8,199 bases of DNA from an uncultured Peptococcaceae bacterium (GCA_947307285.1 CAMZIS010000043.1:1-8199); one strand, 5' to 3'; shown: positions 1 to 5,821, counted from the stretch's first letter. Notes: a model not told the origin generated them from the letters alone. Made by a program: numbers and translations.

Positions 1-1119
1 TGGCAGGATTATCTGACCTACGTCATTGTTTACAACGAGAATTCCTTCAGCCTCACCTGCGAGCAGCAGGGTGCGGGGGAGGGCAGCGTGAACGCTCTGG
101 CCCTGGCCGATCTGGAGATCTTCCTGCGGCTGTTCCGCTATGATTTCAGCGCCGTCGAGGCCGATCTGGGTATCGACTGCTTCAGCCGGCTCTGTGATTA
201 TCAGGCCCTGCCTAAGCAGGGGCCGCGCTATAACAGGCAGGCAGGGGAGAAGATACACGAGCTGAGCCAAAAGCTTGCTGCCTGCAGCGACGCTGAGCAG
301 TCCTTCCGTCTGGTCACCGAGTTCTATCGCCGCTGGGGCGTGGGCGATCTGGGGCTGAACCGGGCTTTCCGTCTCACGCCGGAAGGCAGCGACGCCCGGC
401 TGCTGCCCATCAAAAACGTCGAGAGGATCACCCTGGACGATCTGGTGGGCTACGAATCACAAAAACAGCAGCTGCGGGACAATACCGAAGCCTTCCTGCA
501 GGGCCGCGCCGCCAACAACGTCCTGCTCTACGGCGACAGCGGCACCGGCAAATCCACCAGCGTGAAAGCCCTGCTGAACGAATACTACGACCAGGGCCTG
601 CGCATGATCCAGATCGACAAATACCAGTTCCGCCGTCTGGCTCAGCTCATCGCCGCCGTCAAGGACCGCAACTACCGCTTCATCATCGTCATCGACGACC
701 TTTCCTTTGAGGAAAACGAGGTAGAGTACAAATACCTGAAATCCGTCATCGAAGGCGGTCTGGAGCGCAAGCCGGCCAACATCCTGATCTACGCCACCTC
801 CAACCGGCGGCACCTGATCCGCGAGACCTGGAACGACCGGGGCGACATGCAGCACGACGGCGACCTGCACCGGTCCGACACCATGGAGGAAAAGCTGTCC
901 CTGGCCGGCCGCTTCGGCGTGCAGATCAATTTCTCCCAGCCTGACCGGGCCCACTATCACGCCATCGTGGAAGCTCTGGCCCGTCGGCAGGGCATCGACC
1001 TGGATCGCGAACGCCTGCTTTACCTGGCCGACCGCTGGGAGCTGCGTCACGGCGGCGTTTCCGGACGTACCGCCCAGCAGTTCGTCAACTATATGGAAGG
1101 CCGAGAGGACGAACAGTAG
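1..1119 (+). CDS. DUF815 family AAA+ ATP-binding protein (5' end outside window)
   Basis: This is a P-loop ATPase of the DUF815 family, a AAA+ group of unknown cellular role. The frame is open from the first base of the window. GTG at 88 is therefore probably an internal valine and the true start lies upstream: residues before it (WQDYLTYVIVYNENSFSL) read as normal protein, and no ribosome binding site precedes 88. Of 372 visible residues, the Walker A motif GDSGTGKST is at 178-186 and the Walker B strand FIIVIDDLSF at about 227-236. YATSN follows as the sensor 1 strand, and then a conserved segment with DRGDMQHD and EEKLSLAGRFG. The N-terminal part before Walker A is a helical domain without a recognised motif. 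The C-terminus is complete, followed 39 bases later by a strong terminator, so this gene ends its own transcript. The family assignment is firm; the function is unknown. Confidence 0.9.
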   Translation, partial: WQDYLTYVIVYNENSFSLTCEQQGAGEGSVNALALADLEIFLRLFRYDFSAVEADLGIDCFSRLCDYQALPKQGPRYNRQAGEKIHELSQKLAACSDAEQSFRLVTEFYRRWGVGDLGLNRAFRLTPEGSDARLLPIKNVERITLDDLVGYESQKQQLRDNTEAFLQGRAANNVLLYGDSGTGKSTSVKALLNEYYDQGLRMIQIDKYQFRRLAQLIAAVKDRNYRFIIVIDDLSFEENEVEYKYLKSVIEGGLERKPANILIYATSNRRHLIRETWNDRGDMQHDGDLHRSDTMEEKLSLAGRFGVQINFSQPDRAHYHAIVEALARRQGIDLDRERLLYLADRWELRHGGVSGRTAQQFVNYMEGREDEQ

Positions 1120-1158
1120 CTTTACTCATTTTTTCAATATGTAACCATCCTTCAGTGG

Positions 1159-1190
1159 AGCCGTCCGCAGCCGCGGACGGCTTTGCTTTA
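1159..1190 (+). terminator. Rho-independent terminator after the DUF815 gene
   Basis: A perfect 10-bp stem, AGCCGTCCGC (1159-1168) pairing with GCGGACGGCT (1173-1182), has a 4-base loop AGCC and is followed by TTGCTTTA. It begins 39 bases after the DUF815 stop codon. The U-tract is interrupted, but the stem is very GC-rich. Confidence 0.85.
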
Positions 1191-1283
1191 TACAAAGCGT
1201 CTATTATGACAAACTGAACTTTTTGAATGGTCATAAGACTTGTTACTTAAGGTTTTTGCGGGGAAACGGCTTGCTACGGCCAT

Positions 1284-1318
1284 TTGTATCAGCCTCTTCG
1301 TTTGCTATACTGCAAACG
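1284..1318 (+). promoter_or_regulatory. Extended -10 promoter with a dyad operator candidate
   Basis: TGCTATACT (1303-1311) is an extended -10 element with TATACT at 1306-1311. TTGTAT (1284-1289) lies 16 bases upstream as a moderate -35. The -10 sits in the centre of a perfect dyad: CGTTTGC (1299-1305), TATACT, GCAAACG (1312-1318), with seven-base arms. A repressor bound there would block RNA polymerase directly. It should start the transcript of the micro-ORF at 1338 and the YkvI-like gene. The promoter is well supported by position and sequence; the operator role is inference. Confidence 0.6.
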
Positions 1319-1337
1319 GGAAAAGAGGTGTTTTTTT

Positions 1338-1412
1338 GTGTCCAAAGGCTATATCGTCTTCATGAGCTGCTGCATCTTATTCTGCGTGGCCCTGACGCTG
1401 ATCCTGCTGTGA
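1338..1412 (+). CDS. 24-residue membrane micro-ORF coupled to the YkvI-like gene
   Basis: This short reading frame starts at GTG 1338, seven bases after AGAGGTG (1324-1330), and encodes 24 residues starting MSKGYIVF and ending CVALTLILL. After a short polar start it is almost entirely hydrophobic, enough for one transmembrane helix. Its TGA stop (1410-1412) overlaps the GTG start (1409-1411) of the next gene as GTGA, a typical translational coupling arrangement. It lies about 20 bases after the predicted transcription start. It could be a small accessory subunit of the transporter, as MetS is for NSS transporters, or only a coupling leader peptide. I do not recognise the peptide. The ribosome binding site and stop/start overlap make translation likely; the function is unknown. 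Confidence 0.55.
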   Translation: MSKGYIVFMSCCILFCVALTLILL

Positions 1413-2539
1413 CGGCCGGGGAAAAGAAAGGCGGCAAAAGCCTTGCCGTCGTCGTCACCCTCGCCGGCAGCATCATTGCCTTTTTCCTGGGTTCCGGCTT
1501 TGCCACCGCTCAGGAGATCGTCCAGTATTTCGTGGCTTACGGCGGGCTGTTCCTGCCGGTCATCCTGCTGACGTTGCTCATCTTCGGCTACACGGATTAC
1601 AGCTTCCTCACCGCCGGAGCCTCGGGCAAGCTTGCTCACAGCAGCCAGGTGTTCCGTCACTATGCCGGCCGCTACCTGGGCGCCTTTTTCGACGGCTTCA
1701 CCATCCTGCTGTGCTTCCTCAGCTTCGTGGTCATGCTGGGCGGCACCAACGCCATGCTGCACCAGCAGTACGGCGCGCCTTTAGGGTTGGGCGCCATCAT
1801 CCTGGCCATCCTCATCGTGATCGCGGTGGCCGCCGGACTGAACGGCATGCTGTCCGCCCTGGGCAAGCTGGGCCCCATCATCATCGCCCTGGTCATCTTC
1901 ATCGCCGTCGGCACCCTGATCAATGACGGCGGCCAGGCCGCTCACGGCGTGGCTCAGGTGGATTCCGGCGAGGTGCAGCTGATGAACGTGGGCGGCAACC
2001 CGCTGCTGTCGGCTCTCTCCTATTCCGGCTTCGTGCTGCTGTGGTTCGCCACCTTCATGGCGGAGATGGGCGAGCGGCAGGGTAAACGCGATTCCGCCAA
2101 CGCTGTGGCCATGGCAGTGGGCGTCATTTGCCTGGGCCTATCCCTGGTGGCTCTGGCCATCTTCACTCATGTGGAAGAACTGGCCACCGTGGATATCCCC
2201 TCCCTGGTCCTGGCCGGACGCATCTCGCCCGCCTTCGCCTATTGCTTCTCCATCGTCATCATGGCCGGCGATTTCACCACCGGCGCGCCGCTGCTGTGGA
2301 CCGTGGTTGCCCGCTTCACCAAAGAGGGCAGCAAGGCCTATAAGCTGCTTACCATCGGCCTGGGCCTGGCCGGCGTGCTGATCGCGCTCTTCCTGCCTTA
2401 CCGCCGCCTGGTCAACGTGGTCTACGGCTACAGCGGCTATATCGGCGCCGCCTTCCTGGTCTGCATCATCGTCCATGACGTCCAGAGTTGGCTTAACAAA
2501 AAGTCCGGCGCCGAAAAAGCTCCCGACGCACAATGTTAA
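1409..2539 (+). CDS. YkvI-family integral membrane transporter
   Basis: A 376-residue membrane protein of the YkvI family (COG3949), distantly related to amino acid and sodium-coupled APC/LeuT-fold transporters. Its substrate is unknown. I chose GTG 1409 because the protein then begins MTAGEKKGGKSLAVVV, a short basic tail leading into TM1, and because it overlaps the stop of the upstream micro-ORF. The frame is open back to 1223, but that extension spans the predicted promoter. TM1 (about 12-32) runs into GSGFATAQEIVQYF (28-41), the family signature with a glycine-rich break. About ten hydrophobic segments follow, at roughly 43-60, 91-112, 127-143, 154-171, 204-220, 233-252, 274-296, 322-340 and 347-366. 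The C-terminal tail is short and charged (NKKSGAEK). Likely co-transcribed only with the micro-ORF, since a strong terminator follows. Family is confident; transport of amino acids is inference. Confidence 0.85.
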   Translation: MTAGEKKGGKSLAVVVTLAGSIIAFFLGSGFATAQEIVQYFVAYGGLFLPVILLTLLIFGYTDYSFLTAGASGKLAHSSQVFRHYAGRYLGAFFDGFTILLCFLSFVVMLGGTNAMLHQQYGAPLGLGAIILAILIVIAVAAGLNGMLSALGKLGPIIIALVIFIAVGTLINDGGQAAHGVAQVDSGEVQLMNVGGNPLLSALSYSGFVLLWFATFMAEMGERQGKRDSANAVAMAVGVICLGLSLVALAIFTHVEELATVDIPSLVLAGRISPAFAYCFSIVIMAGDFTTGAPLLWTVVARFTKEGSKAYKLLTIGLGLAGVLIALFLPYRRLVNVVYGYSGYIGAAFLVCIIVHDVQSWLNKKSGAEKAPDAQC

Positions 2540-2559
2540 GATTTTCGTTTTAAAAAACT

Positions 2560-2574
2560 AAAGATTTAATCTTT
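2560..2574. promoter_or_regulatory. AT-rich palindrome AAAGATT-T-AATCTTT
   Basis: A perfect 15-base dyad with seven-base arms lies just after the YkvI-like stop codon, before the terminator. Its core AAAGATTTAA resembles sequences at 2852 and 5246. It could be a regulator binding site or a weak hairpin at the 3' end of the mRNA; nothing here decides which. Confidence 0.25.
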
Positions 2575-2684
2575 ATGACTGTAAATACCTTATTTTTGCT
2601 ATGTATTAGCTCAAGCTGAGCAGATATAATTATTATTGGAATCGAAGAAGTCCCCAAGCCTTTTTCTTTTCCGTCATTGAGAGC

Positions 2685-2729
2685 GAAAACGGGATCCGAG
2701 GGATGCGGATCCCGTTTTCCTTTATTTTT
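2685..2729 (+). terminator. Strong Rho-independent terminator after the YkvI-like gene
   Basis: A perfect 14-bp stem, GAAAACGGGATCCG (2685-2698) with CGGATCCCGTTTTC (2706-2719), has a 7-base loop AGGGATG and is followed by CTTTATTTTT. It lies 146 bases after the YkvI-like stop codon, leaving an AT-rich 3' untranslated stretch between them. Confidence 0.92.
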
Positions 2730-2811
2730 GTCCGGTTTTTGACATCAGCTTTCCGACCCTTTTGATTTCAAGGTTTAACAGGCATTTAAACAAAAAGATC
2801 GCTTTTTAACT

Positions 2812-2827
2812 TTTAATATTTAGTTTT
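2812..2827 (+). repeat. Copy 1 of the motif TTTAATATTTAGTTTT, upstream of the NSS gene
   Basis: This 16-base sequence is repeated exactly at 4792-4807; allowing one mismatch the match extends to 18 of 19 bases. It ends 216 bases before the NSS start codon, and the other copy ends 217 bases before the micro-ORF at 5025. A shared regulator binding site is the simplest reading (inference). Confidence 0.6.
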
Positions 2828-2908
2828 ATGCTTTCTCAAAACATGGAAACAAAGATTAAAGGCCTCTATAACCGTGGGATTCGTCTATGTGGGAAAAAAT
2901 AAATGCAC

Positions 2909-2914
2909 TATAAT
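2909..2914 (+). promoter_or_regulatory. Candidate -10 box of the NSS-metS operon
   Basis: A consensus TATAAT occurs in the intergenic region 130 bases before the NSS start codon. The sequence 17 bases upstream (around 2886-2891, TATGTG) is a poor -35, so the promoter would need an activator or a different spacing. The copy of the 16-base motif lies about 80 bases upstream. Confidence 0.4.
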
Positions 2915-3043
2915 AATTGAGTAGGTAGTTCCGGACTTACACTGGTCTGTGACAGCTTCATAAGCCTCTCGCAGGCCACCGCGTCCCGCTTTGAACGGCG
3001 GTACGCATCGCACTAATACTTTTTATAAGAGGGAGGTAGCTTC

Positions 3044-4549
3044 ATGACTGAAAGCAAATCTGGTTTCAGTAGCTCGTTGGGCTTCATTTTTGCAGCTCTG
3101 GGCATGGCCATCGGCTGTGGTAACGTTTGGCGTTTCCCCCGCATGGTGGCAACCTATGGCGGCGGCCCCTTCATCTTCGCCTGGCTGGTCGGCCTGTTCC
3201 TCTGGTCGTTCCCGCTGCTGATGGCCGAGGGCGTTATGGCTCATAAGACCCGCTGCGCCCACGCCGGCGGCTTCCGCGATTTCATGGGACCCAAATATGC
3301 CTGGTTGGGCATGACCTGCGCCATTATCCTGGTGTTCCTGGCATCTTATTATTCCGTTATCGTCGGTTACTGCATCAAGTACTTCGTTAACGCCGCTACC
3401 GGCGCTTACAAGACTTACGTGCCCATCGACGTGCTGCAGGCGGCCTGGGACGATTTCCGTGCTCATCCCGGTCAGGTCGTTCTGTTCCACGCCATCAACG
3501 TCATCATCTGCACCGCGGTCGTGGCCGGCGGCATCCGCCAGTCCGTGGAAAAGGTCTGCAAGGTCGCTATCCCGGCCCTGTTCGCCCTGTGCATCGCCCT
3601 GTCCCTGTACCTGATCTTCCGCTTCGACAGCTCCAAGATCGCCGACGCCTATCAGGCCATGTTCTCTTTCAAGGCTTCTGACCTGACCAACAGCCGTATC
3701 TGGATCGAAGGCTTCACTCAGTCCGCCTGGTCCACCGGCGCCGGCTGGGGCCTCTATTACTCCTACAGTATGTCGATCCCGAAGAACTCCCACGACGGCA
3801 ACAACGCCTTTGCCGTGGGCGCCGGCGACCAGGTGGGCGCTCTGGTTTGCGCCACCATGGTCATCCCTGCCATCTTCGCCATGTCCGGCGACCTGCAGGC
3901 TGCCGTTTCCGCCGGCAACTTCGGCATCACCTTCGTTTACGTTGCTTCCATCTTCTCCAGCATGCCTAACGGCGGCCTGATCATCTCCATCCTCTTCTTC
4001 GCCATCCTGGCGGCCGCCGGCATCACCTCGGAATTCGCCATGGTGGAGACCGTGGGCATCCAGTTCGTACAGAACTTCAAGGTCAAGAGCCGTACCAAGG
4101 CCACCTGGCTGGGCGGTCTGGTCATCTTCTGCGTGGGCGTGCCCTCCGCTATCTGGACCGGCTTCATCGCCAACCAGGACTGGGTCTGCGGCATCGGCCT
4201 GCTGGTGGCCGGCCTGCTCTACGTCATCGCCACGCTGAAGCATGGCGCCACCAAGGTCATGGACGAATACATCAACAACCCGGTCGCTGTAAAGCTGTTC
4301 AAGGTCGGCAACTGGATCAAGTACCTGTGGTACTTCTTCCCCGTTGAATTCGCCATCATCGTCGGTTGGTGGATGATCCAGTCCACTACCTGGTACCCCA
4401 CCGCTGCCGAGACCTGGAACCCCTTCGTGTCTGAGTCCACCGGCACCGTCATCTTTGAGCTGGCCATCATGTTCCTGCTGGGCTACGTCGTCACCAAGCT
4501 CTGCTACAAGAACATGCTGAAGGGCCCGATGACCCAGGAAGAAGAATAA
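3044..4549 (+). CDS. Sodium-dependent NSS/SNF-family transporter (MetP-like)
   Basis: A 501-residue neurotransmitter:sodium symporter family protein, which in bacteria imports amino acids or related compounds with sodium across the cytoplasmic membrane. The start is clear: GGGAGGT (3031-3037) lies six bases before ATG. TM1 carries the family signature, with the unwound segment GMAIGCGNVWRFP (20-32) that binds sodium and substrate, then GGGPFIFAWL. TM3 has YY at 102-103, matching the substrate-gating tyrosine region of LeuT. TM6 contains SAWSTGAGWGLYYSYS (227-242), the second unwound helix. Eleven to twelve membrane segments fit, ending with FELAIMFLLGYVV near the C-terminus. A MetS-like small subunit gene follows 21 bases downstream, as in the MetP-MetS methionine/alanine transporter of Corynebacterium glutamicum. 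The real substrate cannot be read from sequence. Confidence 0.93.
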   Translation: MTESKSGFSSSLGFIFAALGMAIGCGNVWRFPRMVATYGGGPFIFAWLVGLFLWSFPLLMAEGVMAHKTRCAHAGGFRDFMGPKYAWLGMTCAIILVFLASYYSVIVGYCIKYFVNAATGAYKTYVPIDVLQAAWDDFRAHPGQVVLFHAINVIICTAVVAGGIRQSVEKVCKVAIPALFALCIALSLYLIFRFDSSKIADAYQAMFSFKASDLTNSRIWIEGFTQSAWSTGAGWGLYYSYSMSIPKNSHDGNNAFAVGAGDQVGALVCATMVIPAIFAMSGDLQAAVSAGNFGITFVYVASIFSSMPNGGLIISILFFAILAAAGITSEFAMVETVGIQFVQNFKVKSRTKATWLGGLVIFCVGVPSAIWTGFIANQDWVCGIGLLVAGLLYVIATLKHGATKVMDEYINNPVAVKLFKVGNWIKYLWYFFPVEFAIIVGWWMIQSTTWYPTAAETWNPFVSESTGTVIFELAIMFLLGYVVTKLCYKNMLKGPMTQEEE

Positions 4550-4570
4550 TAGAAAAGGAGGTACATCATA

Positions 4571-4693
4571 ATGACTATTGGTGCTATTATCTGGATGATC
4601 ATTTTGCTGGGCTTCCACTTCGTATTCTTCGGCTGGACCATCAAAAACTCTATGCAGGAAGTCAAGGTCTGCGTTGACGACGACGAAAAGTAA
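4571..4693 (+). CDS. MetS-like small subunit of the NSS transporter
   Basis: A 40-residue protein beginning MTIGAIIWMIILLGFHFVFF, with a single membrane helix at about 3-23 and a charged tail ending CVDDDEK. It starts at ATG 4571, eight bases after a near-perfect AAAAGGAGGT (4553-4562), and lies 21 bases after the NSS stop codon. This position, size and AIIxMII-type helix match the MetS family of NSS transporter small subunits. In C. glutamicum MetS is needed for MetP transport activity. It probably sits beside the large subunit in the membrane. A strong terminator follows, so the two genes form a two-gene operon. It is easily missed by gene callers because of its size. The family call rests on pattern and context, not on alignment. 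Confidence 0.85.
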   Translation: MTIGAIIWMIILLGFHFVFFGWTIKNSMQEVKVCVDDDEK

Positions 4694-4724
4694 GCCATTT
4701 TCCGGAATTGCCTAATTAACGGAC

Positions 4725-4760
4725 AAAGCGGCGGGGACGCTGTTTCCCGCCGCTTTTCTG
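4725..4760 (+). terminator. Rho-independent terminator of the NSS-metS operon
   Basis: An 11-bp stem, AAAGCGGCGGG (4725-4735) pairing with CCCGCCGCTTT (4746-4756), has a 10-base loop and ends in TTTTCTG. It starts 31 bases after the MetS-like stop codon. Confidence 0.9.
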
Positions 4761-4791
4761 TAGCCTTTGACAGGCCGCCTGTTACGATTTA

Positions 4792-4807
4792 TTTAATATT
4801 TAGTTTT
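4792..4807 (+). repeat. Copy 2 of the motif TTTAATATTTAGTTTT, upstream of the micro-ORF at 5025
   Basis: Exact copy of the 16 bases at 2812-2827, 217 bases before the GTG start at 5025. It lies downstream of the operon terminator, in DNA that does not code, consistent with a regulatory site for the next transcription unit. Confidence 0.6.
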
Positions 4808-4829
4808 TTGGCCGCCGCAGCTATGCAGC

Positions 4830-4848
4830 TAATAAGGGTATCTTATTA
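4830..4848. promoter_or_regulatory. Dyad TAATAAG-GGTAT-CTTATTA
   Basis: Seven-base perfect arms (4830-4836 and 4842-4848) flank a 5-base centre in the regulatory region of the micro-ORF at 5025. It is preceded by a direct repeat of CAGCT (CAGCT-ATG-CAGCT). It has the geometry of a dimeric regulator site; no T-tract follows, so it is not a terminator. Confidence 0.35.
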
Positions 4849-4935
4849 CAGGCTATCGTTCGAAAAGTTTATGGCGGCAAACAACTTAATTTTATTAATT
4901 TTTGCTCCCGAAAAAGCTTTCATAAAGTATGTGAA

Positions 4936-4963
4936 TTGTCGTTTTTTTCTGATAAAGTATAAC
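4936..4963 (+). promoter_or_regulatory. Candidate promoter of the 39-residue micro-ORF
   Basis: TTGTCG (4936-4941) and TATAAC (4958-4963) are separated by 16 bases. This would start transcription near 4970 and leave a leader of about 55 bases before GTG 5025. ATAAAGTAT occurs at 4922-4930 and again at 4952-4960, one copy just upstream of the -35 and one overlapping the -10, exactly 30 bases apart. Confidence 0.45.
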
Positions 4964-5024
4964 TGAAAAAAGAAAAGTTTTACCCGAACGTTTGGGACTC
5001 TTCTTGCGAAAGGAGGTGTGCTCT

Positions 5025-5144
5025 GTGTTTAACGGAGACCGGGCACGCGTAGGTTTCGTCCTGAATGCTTGGGACAAACTGTGGCTCGCAGCTATCACGG
5101 TGTTTGCCGTCGTAACGACCGTCGTAAACATCATCCTCAGCTGA
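5025..5144 (+). CDS. 39-residue single-span micro-protein of unknown function
   Basis: GTG 5025 follows a perfect AAAGGAGGT (5009-5017) at a seven-base spacing. The product starts MFNGDRARVGFVLNAWDKLW (1-20), an amphipathic and basic segment, then a hydrophobic helix at about 20-38 (LAAITVFAVVTTVVNIILS), and stops at TGA 5142-5144. It is separated by a terminator from the NSS-metS operon, has its own candidate promoter, and precedes the Lrp-type regulator by 144 bases. I do not recognise the family. By analogy with MetS it could be an accessory subunit for a transporter encoded nearby or elsewhere; it could also be a regulatory membrane peptide. The ribosome binding site is among the best in the window, which is the main reason to believe it is translated. 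Confidence 0.6.
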   Translation: MFNGDRARVGFVLNAWDKLWLAAITVFAVVTTVVNIILS

Positions 5145-5174
5145 CGGAAAGGCCAGTCACTGCCGCCAACATTC

Positions 5175-5212
5175 CGCAGCCCAGACGTATGTCCCCATAC
5201 GTCTGCTCTGCG
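5175..5212. other. Extended hairpin between the micro-ORF and the Lrp-type gene
   Basis: A perfect 10-bp stem CAGACGTATG (5182-5191) with CATACGTCTG (5196-5205) and loop TCCC extends, after a 2x2 internal loop, into five more pairs, CGCAG (5175-5179) with CTGCG (5208-5212). No T-tract follows directly (the next is at 5233-5237), so a standard terminator is doubtful. It could be an RNA structure in the 3' region of the micro-ORF transcript or a dyad bound by protein. Confidence 0.5.
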
Positions 5213-5240
5213 TAGCCCGGCCATCAAATGTGGTTTTAAA

Positions 5241-5255
5241 GCTTAAAGATTAAGC
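5241..5255. promoter_or_regulatory. Dyad GCTTAA-AGA-TTAAGC in the lrp-like promoter region
   Basis: Six-base perfect arms around AGA, 33 bases before the start codon of the Lrp-type gene. AT-rich sequences TATATAA (5258-5264) and TGTATAAGG (5270-5278) just downstream could serve as -10 elements. Lrp/AsnC proteins usually repress their own genes by binding AT-rich dyads at this position, so autoregulation is likely (inference). Confidence 0.4.
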
Positions 5256-5288
5256 CGTATATAAACAAGCTGTATAAGGAAAACGCGA

Positions 5289-5759
5289 ATGAAGTATCCC
5301 AGAAAAGACCTTGACGAGATCGATTACGCTATCCTGGATCTGCTGCAGGCCGACGGGCGCATGTCTTTGAGCGAGCTGGGCCGTCAGATCGGTATGTCCC
5401 CGGTAGCGGTATCGGACCGCATCGCCCGTATGACCGATATGGGCGTCATCGAAGGCTTCACCGTTTCCATCAACAAGGAACGCATGGGCCTGCCGACCCA
5501 CGCCTTTATGATCACGGACCTGGTGCCGCCGGACAAGCGCCGCGAATTTGACGCCACCATCGCTTCCATCCCGCAGATCATCGCCTACTATCACGTGATG
5601 AGCGGTGGTAAAGAGGCCATTTTGAACATCTACTGCCGGGATTACGATCAGCTCATCGATCTTCAGACCAAGCTGGCGCGTATCGTCACTTACTCCACCT
5701 TTATCGTGGAACCGCAGCCCCGCAAAGAGATCATCGTCAGCAGTGACATCATAAAATAG
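5289..5759 (+). CDS. Lrp/AsnC-family transcriptional regulator
   Basis: A 156-residue feast/famine regulator of full family length. Residues 8-55 form the winged helix-turn-helix: DEIDYAILDLLQADGRMSLS leads into the recognition region GMSPVAVSDRIARM, ending in MGVIEGFTVSIN. Residues about 66-150 form the RAM ligand-binding and oligomerisation domain, with strand-helix segments around AFMITDLV, YYHVMSGGKEAILNIYC and the late STFIVEP. Such proteins bind DNA as dimers to octamers and respond to amino acids. AAGGAAAA lies just before ATG 5289. The dyad upstream suggests autoregulation. Its nearest companions are an amino acid type transporter and a proline racemase family gene, which makes them natural target candidates, but this is inference. 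A weak terminator-like hairpin follows. Confidence 0.92.
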   Translation: MKYPRKDLDEIDYAILDLLQADGRMSLSELGRQIGMSPVAVSDRIARMTDMGVIEGFTVSINKERMGLPTHAFMITDLVPPDKRREFDATIASIPQIIAYYHVMSGGKEAILNIYCRDYDQLIDLQTKLARIVTYSTFIVEPQPRKEIIVSSDIIK

Positions 5760-5766
5760 TCACTCT

Positions 5767-5793
5767 CCGGCGTCCTTCCGGGAGCCGGTTATT
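5767..5793 (+). terminator. Weak terminator-like hairpin after the Lrp-type gene
   Basis: CCGGC (5767-5771) pairs with GCCGG (5784-5788). After a G/A mismatch, TCC can pair with GGG around loop TTCC. Only TTATT follows, so termination would be incomplete. It begins eight bases after the stop codon. Confidence 0.5.
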
Positions 5794-5821
5794 AAAACAT
5801 CTCCTGCCTATCGGAATAATC

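Larger units (their letters stand above)
2540..3043 (+). promoter_or_regulatory. Long AT-rich intergenic region upstream of the NSS gene
   Basis: These 504 bases hold no credible coding sequence. In order they contain the dyad at 2560, a small hairpin GCTCA-AGC-TGAGC near 2610, the terminator at 2685-2729, the TTTAATATTTAGTTTT motif at 2812, AAAGATTAAAGG near 2852, a TATAAT box at 2909-2914, and a leader of about 120 bases before the NSS start. That leader is more GC-rich than the rest and has short complementary stretches (GCTT-CAT-AAGC; CCGC with GCGG around 2978-3001), but matches no riboswitch or T-box that I recognise. Confidence 0.6.

Noticed and set aside
88..90. GTG at 88 as start of the DUF815 protein
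   Set aside because: The frame continues to the first base of the window with protein-like residues, and there is no ribosome binding site.
1223..1408. N-terminal extension of the YkvI-like protein to an ATG at 1223
   Set aside because: It would cover the extended -10 promoter and the micro-ORF, and its residues do not resemble the family; the coupled GTG at 1409 fits better.
2921..3043. T-box or known amino acid riboswitch in the NSS leader
   Set aside because: I see no T-box sequence, no specifier arrangement, and no terminator hairpin close to the start codon.
3023..4618. 531-codon open frame on the minus strand across the NSS gene
   Set aside because: It is exactly antisense to a well-supported transporter, has a composition rich in histidine, glycine, aspartate and glutamine typical of the complement of GC-rich codons, and has no family motif.
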